Shown here: one piece after another, positions 46,101-52,503 of the stretch
Layout of the letters: each line of letters opens with the position of its first letter
How positions within the stretch are numbered: position 1 is the stretch's first letter
From: Pseudomonas sp. SCA2728.1_7
GTDB taxonomy: Bacteria; Pseudomonadota; Gammaproteobacteria; Pseudomonadales; Pseudomonadaceae
NCBI RefSeq assembly: GCF_018138145.1
Contig: NZ_CP073104.1
Location: forward strand, 3,472,001 to 3,536,000
Direction: 5' to 3'
Length of the DNA: 64,000 nt
Notes under the pieces: generated by a model
Databases searched by the model: none
Told to the model about the DNA's origin: nothing
The model's input: the letters and a program-made list of their open reading frames with translations, nothing else
Made by a program: the position numbers and the translations under genes

Positions 46101-47793
46101 GCGTGAAACAGAGCAGAAGCACGCTTTCGACGGCACGCCAATCGGTCTGGAACTCGACTTGAGCGGCCTGACATTGCCGACCCTGCCAGACCTGAGCATA
46201 GACTTCAGCCATGTTGGCTCACTGCGGTTGAGCGGCATGAACCTGACCGCATCTCCGGAAGGTTTTCTCACCCGTTTTCGCCATGTGCGCTGGCTGGACA
46301 TGTCGAACAACCGGCTCAGGGACTTGCCCCCGGCCGTGGGCGAAATGCATGGGATGACGCGCCTGTTTTTGCAACACAATCAACTGGAGCTCAATGCAGA
46401 AACAGCGCGGATACTGGCCGGGCGCACAACGCTCAGGGCACTCTGGATAGACAACAACCCGCAACTCGGCGTGATACCGGATTTCAGCCAGATCACCGAT
46501 ATGCGCGAGGTCAATCTGGCGAGAACGGGTATCAGCCAATGGCCGACCGGTCTGTTTGATCAGCCATTACTGACCGGAATCGATCTGAGTCACAATCAGA
46601 TCACCACGATTCCTGACTTTGTCATTCCACTGACCCTGGAGCGCCTGGCGCATTCGGTTCAGGTCAACAGTGGCACTCTGGTGAGCAACAATCCGTTGTC
46701 GGACGCCAGCCGCCTGCAGTTGCGAACCTATGGCGAGCGACTGAGGTTAGTCGGCACGCCACTGAACCGAACACCCAACCTGATCTCGACGTCTGCCACC
46801 GTTGCACGACGCCCCATTGCAAGAGACGCCATGGAGCCGGATCCGCGATGGACGGCGGGATTAACCGTCGATCAGGTAACCGCCAGAAAAGCTCAATGGC
46901 GCGCGTTGCGCGAGCAGGAAGGTTCGGACGGTTTCTTCAACATTCTGGCGAGCCGCGTTCACCATGCCGATTTCCGGCGCCAGGCCTGGGACGTAATCGA
47001 TGTCATCACCGGGGACACTGCGCAGACGCGCACCTTGCGCAGGGAGCTGTTCGATCGTGCGTGCGAAGCCGGCTGCACTGATCTCGCCGCAGCGACTTTC
47101 ACCGACCTGCAAGTACTGGCCATGACTCACAAGGCTCGCGTGCAGGCCGGTCAGGATATGAATGGCGCGCCATTGGTGGAATTGTCCAAAGGCTTGTTTC
47201 GTCTGAAGCAGGTTGACGACTTTGCGGCGGCAGAGATCGCCTCAAGCAGGGCAATCATCGACGATCCGGCGACATCCCTGGAGCTGCGAAACAGCCTTGG
47301 CCTGCGCATACGCGACCCCCATGAAATGACCATGGCCTACCGCTTTGGCCTCAAGGATCGGCTGCAACTGCCGTTTCAGCCGCAGACACTCTCGTTTATC
47401 GGTATGGCCGGCGTGACTCCAGCCATGCTGGATGTGGCCTATCGAAAAGTCATCGCATTGAATGATTCGCCCGAAGAGTTTCAGGCGCTGGTATCGATGG
47501 ATTTCTGGCAAGACTTCATCATTCACAAGTACCAGGCGCAATTCGATGCGGGTCGTCAGCCGTTTCAAGACCGTCAAGCGGTTCTGGACGGTCAGTCGGC
47601 GCAACGCCTGCTGAGCGAGGCTCAATACAATTCACAAACCGATGATGTGACCGCGCAACTGGCGATTGTCGAAGCGACTTTGATTCAGACGCTGACGCGT
47701 CAGGAACTGCAGCCTCGAACAACCATCGAGGCGTCTCCTGCCAACGTCACGCCTGCAGATGAAACTCCGCGACCGAGCGACGCAACGGTGTAA
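43126..47793 (+). CDS. Array protein 4: triple LRR protein with NEL-type E3 ubiquitin ligase-like C-terminus
   Basis: This 1555-residue protein has the shared N-terminal arrangement: disordered to about 87, then LEHYWVPSATGL, DPQTGLYRARLPSESRPSGP, YQVLHDIDAS and RPGRSEPIIFDAHEGW. Three large blocks repeat every 305-310 residues. Each has a helical segment, an IxxCW motif (near 374, 681 and 990) and five or more leucine-rich repeats (LKTLDLNSNRIEL, LKQIDLSSNQLRTVPDFS, LTGIDLSHNQITTIP). The C-terminal 280 residues match the NEL domain of IpaH/SspH/SlrP ligases in style: AGCTDLAAATFTDLQVL with the CxD motif (Cys1317, Asp1319), LVELSKGLFRLKQVDDFA and LSFIGMAGVTPAML. NEL enzymes move ubiquitin via this Cys onto host proteins, with LRRs binding the target. 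It starts at ATG 43126 behind AAGGA. No secretion genes are nearby. Confidence 0.8.
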   Translation: MPVKSPPKGNHSANTSVRQTPLPDIDTPRLDLPLRADVEIPTPGGHSPRPGRSGTQADLDAIEPAPTITVHPPTGSIETPRSVSDSLEHYWVPSATGLSDRNADGLRTHKGRQYADVPGGIVLVGNDPQTGLYRARLPSESRPSGPVLLRESSSGIWHELEQFEPIGVPLSPTRLEAFRTQLDFSGVQRGNDGLHRFNGKLYAVIDNHTYQVLHDIDASTPSTPVMRIVRAQDPVAGDSTNTYIATRPGRSEPIIFDAHEGWLGTEVGGAGGMFRSESGSPAQPNLLQRFATAINRLRTPESRAGRLFPDLKKEEITQLLRSQGDDVRNYLDQREAKYKSLKADLAAWIKKTSSESPTEPAHPSVERAVEEIKRCWKRQTGTTLKLDLGDAILAPLTADFSHVRTLELTAVAWSDTADTFLGSFPNLEKLAVTHSTLDKLPPGIAQMSALKTLDLNSNRIELNEHAAVKPGALNQLENLDLSSNPLGKTPDFSGMSQLRSLNLNNTRLDHWPSGLHEQVALELVDLRNNQLREIPQTILNPPSDQLLAIARINAVTLIEGNPFPNGYWRSLEVYWRRVVADYPAMRTGSRADAFRLDGDIPEVAMVRRMYPDKDLQAAREYLIGLGDGAESQIAQRIAGFDLLETQLQAYIADSQPGPARIKGPERINATRLARIIRGCWLGESEGILKLPPIYGPLPLLTVDFSHVKSLTLDSVIWSDTANTLLSNCPNLESLTIIRSGIDKLPNKIAEMDKLTHLNLSSNLIKLDDQSALALSGLHQLKQIDLSSNQLRTVPDFSAMSGLQVLNLKNTGIRQWPAGLLDKAGLTSLDLRDNRLSEVPQPNLNPTPETLSTVARINNVTLLEGNDFPSAYWRKFDTYWRRLKESHPELLEPANPAVFDSENSRAQRYRSLYPTKSIKECREFIWNQASGTVAPRLLALEQEFELLKSQLDDWVFSGGGNRLRYVRANQLQINATTRNERNSARDRIISCWRRETEQKHAFDGTPIGLELDLSGLTLPTLPDLSIDFSHVGSLRLSGMNLTASPEGFLTRFRHVRWLDMSNNRLRDLPPAVGEMHGMTRLFLQHNQLELNAETARILAGRTTLRALWIDNNPQLGVIPDFSQITDMREVNLARTGISQWPTGLFDQPLLTGIDLSHNQITTIPDFVIPLTLERLAHSVQVNSGTLVSNNPLSDASRLQLRTYGERLRLVGTPLNRTPNLISTSATVARRPIARDAMEPDPRWTAGLTVDQVTARKAQWRALREQEGSDGFFNILASRVHHADFRRQAWDVIDVITGDTAQTRTLRRELFDRACEAGCTDLAAATFTDLQVLAMTHKARVQAGQDMNGAPLVELSKGLFRLKQVDDFAAAEIASSRAIIDDPATSLELRNSLGLRIRDPHEMTMAYRFGLKDRLQLPFQPQTLSFIGMAGVTPAMLDVAYRKVIALNDSPEEFQALVSMDFWQDFIIHKYQAQFDAGRQPFQDRQAVLDGQSAQRLLSEAQYNSQTDDVTAQLAIVEATLIQTLTRQELQPRTTIEASPANVTPADETPRPSDATV

Positions 47794-47808
47794 TCGATAC
47801 AGCGTGAC

Positions 47809-47834
47809 AGCAGGCCGAATGATTTCGGCCTGCT
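47809..47834. terminator. Hairpin between protein 4 and dnaB
   Basis: An 11-base perfect stem AGCAGGCCGAA / TTCGGCCTGCT with a 4-base loop sits between two convergent stops. There is no long T run, so efficiency is uncertain. Confidence 0.7.
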
Positions 47835-47835
47835 A

Positions 47836-49233
47836 TCACTCGTCGTCGTCGAAGTTGTAACTGCCCGGCGCAAGGTTTTCGAAGCGGGTGTACTTGCCGA
47901 TAAACGCCAGACGGATAAAACCGATCGGGCCGTTACGCTGCTTGCCGATGATGATTTCGGCGATGCCCTTGTGTTCGGTTTCCGGGTGATACACCTCGTC
48001 GCGGTAGACGAACATGATCACGTCGGCGTCCTGCTCGATCGCTCCGGATTCCCGGAGGTCGGAGTTGATTGGACGTTTGTTCGGCCGTTGCTCGAGGGAA
48101 CGGTTGAGCTGAGACAGCGCCACCACCGGGCAATTGAATTCCTTGGCCAGGGCTTTCAGGGAACGCGAGATTTCAGAAATTTCGTTGGTTCGGTTGTCGC
48201 CGCCGGAACCCGGAATCTGCATCAGTTGCAGGTAGTCGATCATGATCAGGCCGATCTCACCGTGTTCACGCGCCAGACGCCGGGTACGCGCACGCATTTC
48301 CGAAGGGCTGATACCGGCGGTGTCGTCGATGAACAGCTTGCGGTCATTGAGCAGGTTGACTGCCGAGGTCAGGCGCGGCCAGTCGTCATCCTCCAACTGA
48401 CCGGAACGCACCTTGGTCTGGTCGATGCGGCCTAGCGAGGAGAGCATACGCATGACCAGCGATTCACCTGGCATCTCGAGCGAATACACCAGAACCGCTT
48501 TATCGCTGCGCAGTACGGCGTTTTCCACCAGGTTCATCGCAAAGGTGGTTTTACCCATCGACGGACGACCGGCGACGATGATCAGGTCGGCCGGTTGCAG
48601 GCCGCTGGTTTTCTCGTCGAGGTCGGTGTAACCGGTAGACAGGCCGGTGATGGCGTTGTCGGTGTTGAACAAGGTGTCGATGCGGTCGATGGCCTTGGTC
48701 AGCAAGTCATTCACGCCCACCGGGCCGCCGGTTTTCGGGCGGGCCTCGGCAATCGCGAAGATCTGCCGCTCCGCTTCGTCGAGAATTTCCTCGGCGGTGC
48801 GGCCTTCCGGGTTGAAGGCGCTGTCGGCGATCTCGGTGCTGATGCCGATCAGTTGGCGCAACGTCGCACGCTGGCGGACGATCTGCGCATAGGCCTTGAT
48901 GTTGGCGACGGATGGCGTGTTTTTCGCCAGTTCGCCGAGGTAACCGAGGCCACCGACTTGCGAGGTCTGACCTTCCTTGTCCAATTGCTCGGCAAGGGTC
49001 ACGACGTCGATTGGGGAGTTCTGATCGGCCAGTTTGGCGATCGCACGGAAGATCAGACGGTGGTCATGTCGATAGAAATCGCCGTCGGAGACTTGATCGA
49101 GCACGCGTTCCCAGGCGTTGTTGTCCAGCATCAGACCACCGAGTACAGCCTGTTCGGCCTCGATGGAATGCGGCGGCACCTTCAGGGCAGCGGTTTGCAG
49201 ATCGTATTGCTCGGGAGCGGAGATATCGTTCAT
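47836..49233 (-). CDS. dnaB: Replicative DNA helicase DnaB
   Basis: This 465-residue hexameric 5'-3' helicase works at the replication fork. The N-terminal primase-interacting domain (about 15-130) contains PHSIEAEQAVLGGLMLDNNA, and the C-terminal RecA-like motor has Walker A IIVAGRPSMGKTTFAMNL. Walker B is IGLIMIDYLQLM, and SRSLKALAKEFNCPVVALSQ and RESGAIEQDADVIMFVYRDE are family motifs. There is no intein. I chose the ATG at 49233 (MNDISAPEQYDLQT); the upstream frame is unlike homologues. It is last in the rpsF-rpsR-rplI-dnaB order typical of pseudomonads. Confidence 0.97.
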   Translation of the reverse strand: MNDISAPEQYDLQTAALKVPPHSIEAEQAVLGGLMLDNNAWERVLDQVSDGDFYRHDHRLIFRAIAKLADQNSPIDVVTLAEQLDKEGQTSQVGGLGYLGELAKNTPSVANIKAYAQIVRQRATLRQLIGISTEIADSAFNPEGRTAEEILDEAERQIFAIAEARPKTGGPVGVNDLLTKAIDRIDTLFNTDNAITGLSTGYTDLDEKTSGLQPADLIIVAGRPSMGKTTFAMNLVENAVLRSDKAVLVYSLEMPGESLVMRMLSSLGRIDQTKVRSGQLEDDDWPRLTSAVNLLNDRKLFIDDTAGISPSEMRARTRRLAREHGEIGLIMIDYLQLMQIPGSGGDNRTNEISEISRSLKALAKEFNCPVVALSQLNRSLEQRPNKRPINSDLRESGAIEQDADVIMFVYRDEVYHPETEHKGIAEIIIGKQRNGPIGFIRLAFIGKYTRFENLAPGSYNFDDDE

Positions 49234-49278
49234 GGCCACTTGTGTTGTTTGGAAAAACAGGGAGTTCAGAAAGACAAA

Positions 49279-49307
49279 GGGCACGACCTGTAAACAGGAT
49301 CGTGCCC
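49279..49307 (-). terminator. Terminator after rplI
   Basis: Stem GGGCACGA / TCGTGCCC with a loop that itself pairs (CCTGTTTACAGG), followed by T-rich sequence on the minus strand. It separates rplI from dnaB, which may have its own promoter here. Confidence 0.75.
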
Positions 49308-49353
49308 GATGTTAACCGTCTGACGGACAAGCCGCCAGCCGATCAGGTGTTAC

Positions 49354-49800
49354 TTAAGCTGCTACCACGACAACGCGTACGGTGGCTTCAACTTCGGCGT
49401 GCAGGTGCACAGCCACGTCGAATTCACCCACGTTGCGGATGGTGCCGTTCGGCAGACGAACTTCGCTTTTCGCAACTTCAACGCCGGAGGCGGTCAGTGC
49501 GTCAGCGATGTCGTGAGTACCGATCGAACCGAACAGCTTGCCTTCGTCGCCAGCGGTGGCAGTGATGGTCACTTCCAGCTCGGCCAGTTGGGCAGCACGG
49601 CTTTCAGCCGATGCTTTACGGTCTGCGGCAGCTTTTTCCAGCTCAGCACGACGCTCTTCGAACGCAGCCAGGTTGGCAGCGGTCGCAGCGGTAGCTTTGC
49701 CGAAAGGCAGCAGGTAGTTACGGCCGTAACCGGCCTTAACGTTTACTTTGTCGCCCAGGTTGCCCAGGTTGGCGATTTTTTCCAGAAGGATCAGTTGCAT
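49354..49800 (-). CDS. rplI: 50S ribosomal protein L9
   Basis: This 148-residue L9 has the N-terminal 23S rRNA-binding domain [20 protein letters not shown], with the conserved [14 protein letters not shown] long connecting helix (about 42-75) precedes the C-terminal domain, which contains [12 protein letters not shown] and [13 protein letters not shown]. Length is normal. It lies 19 bases after the membrane-protein gene in the ribosomal protein operon. Confidence 0.98.
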   Translation of the reverse strand: MQLILLEKIANLGNLGDKVNVKAGYGRNYLLPFGKATAATAANLAAFEERRAELEKAAADRKASAESRAAQLAELEVTITATAGDEGKLFGSIGTHDIADALTASGVEVAKSEVRLPNGTIRNVGEFDVAVHLHAEVEATVRVVVVAA

Positions 49801-49819
49801 GTGGAAATCCTCTTAACTT

Positions 49820-50713
49820 TTAACCTTCACCGTTCGCGTTATCGGTGTCTTTCGACACGTGACGACCGCGAAAATCAATCAGGCTGTCGACAATGGCCAG
49901 GACCACGAGCAACGGATAGATCAGCTGCATGAACAACAGCAGCGTGACGTACAACCCCACCAGCCAGAAACCGGCCAGTCGCTTCTGCCCGACCAGCCCG
50001 TGAATCAGGGCAAGTCCGGCGAACACCAGCGGTACACTGCACAACGGCGTCAACATGGCCATCTGTGCACCGAGATTCGGGCCCAGAAGCATCAACGCCA
50101 GCAGTAACATCGCCGGCCCCAGCGGGATCCGGATGGCGCGAAACTCGCGACCAAAACCACCCGGGTTGTACAACAACGCCTGCCAATGCCGCCCGACAAT
50201 CAGGCTCAGCACGCTGACGATTTGCAACAAAGCCGCAATCAGTCCGGTCAGGACCGGTGCAATCAGGGACGCGAAACGCGCTTGCTCATCGACCGACAAT
50301 TGCTTGTAGGTCTCACCGAGAAGCGCTGGCATGACCTTTATCAAGGCCTGCGCGAGCATCTCGATCTGGGCCGCAAACGCAGCCCCGAGCACCACCGAAA
50401 ACACCACTCCAATCACTACGCTGACCAGCAGCGTGCGAACCCAGGACTCACTTGCGCGCAAAACCAACGCAAGTCCCGAAGACCCCAGCAGCACCAGAAG
50501 TGCCCGTGGGTCATCGGCGTACAGCCACCAGATCAATGCCGGCAGCAGCCCCAGAGACAGAACACCCAGGGCGTCCGTCAGTCCGCGCCGCAGCAGCACA
50601 AGGCTCCCCGCGGCAGCGCCCAACCAATACAACAACGGCAATGTTGCACATCCGGCCACCACGAGAGTGGCCTGCATACGGCCTCGCATGATGAACTCAG
50701 CTAAGGCACGCAT
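49820..50713 (-). CDS. DUF2232-like integral membrane protein
   Basis: This 297-residue inner-membrane protein has about eight hydrophobic segments, beginning MRALAEFIMRGRMQATLVVA. It includes YNPGGFGREFRAIRIPLGPA and GLALIHGLVGQKRLAGFWLV, both typical of the YybS/DUF2232 group found between rpsR and rplI in gammaproteobacteria such as Pseudomonas. Function unknown. The C-terminal tail (about 280-297) is hydrophilic. It is cotranscribed with rpsF and rpsR upstream and rplI downstream. Confidence 0.85.
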   Translation of the reverse strand: MRALAEFIMRGRMQATLVVAGCATLPLLYWLGAAAGSLVLLRRGLTDALGVLSLGLLPALIWWLYADDPRALLVLLGSSGLALVLRASESWVRTLLVSVVIGVVFSVVLGAAFAAQIEMLAQALIKVMPALLGETYKQLSVDEQARFASLIAPVLTGLIAALLQIVSVLSLIVGRHWQALLYNPGGFGREFRAIRIPLGPAMLLLALMLLGPNLGAQMAMLTPLCSVPLVFAGLALIHGLVGQKRLAGFWLVGLYVTLLLFMQLIYPLLVVLAIVDSLIDFRGRHVSKDTDNANGEG

Positions 50714-50749
50714 GCATTCAATCCTTTGCTACTTGTCGACTGCCCGGTC

Positions 50750-50980
50750 TCAGCGGCCGTGGCTGTCGGTGTAGGCCAGCAGGGCCAGGAAGCGGGCGCG
50801 CTTGATAGCGGTGGCCAGCTGACGCTGATAACGAGCTTTGGTACCGGTGATGCGGCTTGGAACGATTTTGCCGGTCTCGGATACGTAAGCTTTCAGAGTG
50901 TTGAGATCTTTGTAATCGATCTCTTTCACGTCTTCAGCGGTGAAACGGCAGAATTTACGACGACGGAAGAAACGTGCCAT
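50750..50980 (-). CDS. rpsR: 30S ribosomal protein S18
   Basis: This 76-residue S18 has the family core [20 protein letters not shown] and [21 protein letters not shown]18 pairs with S6 on the 30S platform, and its gene follows rpsF by 29 bases. GGAG lies before the ATG. Confidence 0.98.
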
Positions 50981-51009
50981 TTGATAGGCTCCTTAATAAG
51001 GTCCGTGGA

Positions 51010-51429
51010 TTACTCGTCAGCGTTATCGCTGTCGTTCTCTTCGCCTTCAGCGCTTTCAGCGCCTTCGTGCTCAGGACGATCGCGACGCTCACGGCGCTCA
51101 CTGCGGTTTTCTTCAGCCTTGAGCATCTCGGACTGGCCAGTAACGGCTTCGTCGCGACGGATGACCAGGTTACGGATCACTGCATCGTTGTAGCGGAAGT
51201 TGTCTTCCAGCTCGGCCAGGGCCTTGCCAGTGCACTCAACGTTCAGCATCACGTAGTGAGCCTTGTGAACATTGTTGATTGCGTAGGCCAGTTGACGACG
51301 GCCCCAATCTTCCAGACGGTGGATTTTGCCGCCGTCTTCTTCGATCAGCTTGGTGTAACGCTCAACCATGCCGCCGACTTGCTCGCTTTGATCCGGGTGG
51401 ACCAAAAAGATGATTTCGTAATGACGCAT
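51010..51429 (-). CDS. rpsF: 30S ribosomal protein S6
   Basis: This 139-residue S6 starts [20 protein letters not shown] and contains [20 protein letters not shown] and YVMLNVEC. A long acidic and Arg-rich tail (about 100-139, ending [10 protein letters not shown]) is the part modified by RimK in some bacteria. It is the first gene of rpsF-rpsR-DUF2232-rplI. In many bacteria the S6:S18 pair represses its own mRNA; the leader (51430-51629) has not been folded here. Confidence 0.98.
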   Translation of the reverse strand: MRHYEIIFLVHPDQSEQVGGMVERYTKLIEEDGGKIHRLEDWGRRQLAYAINNVHKAHYVMLNVECTGKALAELEDNFRYNDAVIRNLVIRRDEAVTGQSEMLKAEENRSERRERRDRPEHEGAESAEGEENDSDNADE

Positions 51430-51735
51430 GAATGCTCCTTACGGGTTGTAGCCTGCCGCTCAAAAACGGTCAGACAAGGAGTGAATGACACTTATGGACT
51501 TGCTGGCGCGGGGCACATGCGTGCCTGCCGTCACAGCAAGGGGCGCAATTGTAGAGAAGGGATAGAGGACGTGCAAGGCAATTGGTGATTATTTGAACAA
51601 TCACCGATCTTCGCCTTCCCACAAAACAATGTAGGAGTGAGCCTGCTCGCGATGAGGGGGTAACATTCAACTTTGATGCTGAATGTTGCACCGCTATCGC
51701 GAGCAGGCTCACTCCTACAGGGGATTTGCAGCAGA
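51430..51735. other. rpsF leader region and REP doublet
   Basis: This 306-base gap between rlmB and rpsF holds the rpsF promoter and leader and a GAGTGA-type REP doublet at 51630-51721. I see no RNA gene. Confidence 0.6.
51630..51721. repeat. REP doublet (GAGTGA type)
   Basis: Inverted REP pair immediately after the rlmB stop, probably ending or stabilising the rnr-rlmB transcript. Confidence 0.9.
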
Positions 51736-52503
51736 TCAGGATTTCTTCGCGGCAGCCTTGGCTTTGGCGCCGCGCTGACGCTGCGCTTCAAACAGGCACA
51801 CGCCAGTGGCTACGGAAACGTTCAGACTGCTGACGCTACCGGCCATTGGCAGTTTCACCAGATAGTCGCAGTGTTCGCGAGTCAAGCGACGCATGCCTTT
51901 GCCTTCAGCGCCCATGATCAGAATGGTCGGCCCAGTCAGATCCTGGTCGTAAATGCTGACTTCAGCCTCACCTGCCGTGCCGACAATCCACAGACCGCGC
52001 TGCTGAAGCTTTTCCAGCGTACGCGCGAGGTTGGTTACCGCCACCAGCGGAATCACTTCCGCCGCGCCGCAAGCGACTTTACGCACGACCGGCGTCAAGG
52101 TTGCCGACTTGTCTTTCGGCACGATCACCGCCAGCGCACCGGCCGCATCGGCCGAACGCAGGCAGGCGCCGAGGTTGTGCGGATCGGTCACGCCGTCGAG
52201 CACCAGCAACAGCGGCGCACCTTCAGTGCGATCGAGCAGTTCGTCGAGCATGGCTTCGCCCCAGACCTGGCTCGGGCTGACTTCCGCGACCACGCCCTGA
52301 TGCACGCCTTCAACCCAAGCGTCCATTTCGCGACGCTCGGCCTGACCGACCTGAACACGATTCTCGTTGGCCAATTCAACCAGGGTCTGCACACGCGGAT
52401 CGTTGCGGCTTTCCGCCAGCCAGATCTGCTTGACGCGTTTCGGGTGGTGACGCAGCAACGCTTCTACCGCGTGAACGCCGTAGATTTTTTCCAACTGACT
52501 CAT
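51736..52503 (-). CDS. rlmB: 23S rRNA 2'-O-ribose G2251 methyltransferase RlmB
   Basis: This 255-residue SPOUT-class methyltransferase has an N-terminal RNA-binding L30e-like domain (from LEKIYGVHAVEALLRHHPKR) and the trefoil-knot SAM-binding core: VLDGVTDPHNLGACLRSADA, IMGAEGKGMRRLTREHCDYL, KLPMAGSVSSLNVSVATGVC. All three SPOUT motifs are intact. The last 15 residues are basic. It overlaps the rnr stop by four bases (ATGA) and is coupled to it. Confidence 0.96.
   Translation of the reverse strand: MSQLEKIYGVHAVEALLRHHPKRVKQIWLAESRNDPRVQTLVELANENRVQVGQAERREMDAWVEGVHQGVVAEVSPSQVWGEAMLDELLDRTEGAPLLLVLDGVTDPHNLGACLRSADAAGALAVIVPKDKSATLTPVVRKVACGAAEVIPLVAVTNLARTLEKLQQRGLWIVGTAGEAEVSIYDQDLTGPTILIMGAEGKGMRRLTREHCDYLVKLPMAGSVSSLNVSVATGVCLFEAQRQRGAKAKAAAKKS

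Noticed and set aside
35539-47793. Type VI or Tc toxin locus
   Set aside because: No VgrG, Hcp, PAAR, TcB/TcC or Rhs motifs are visible in any of the four proteins.
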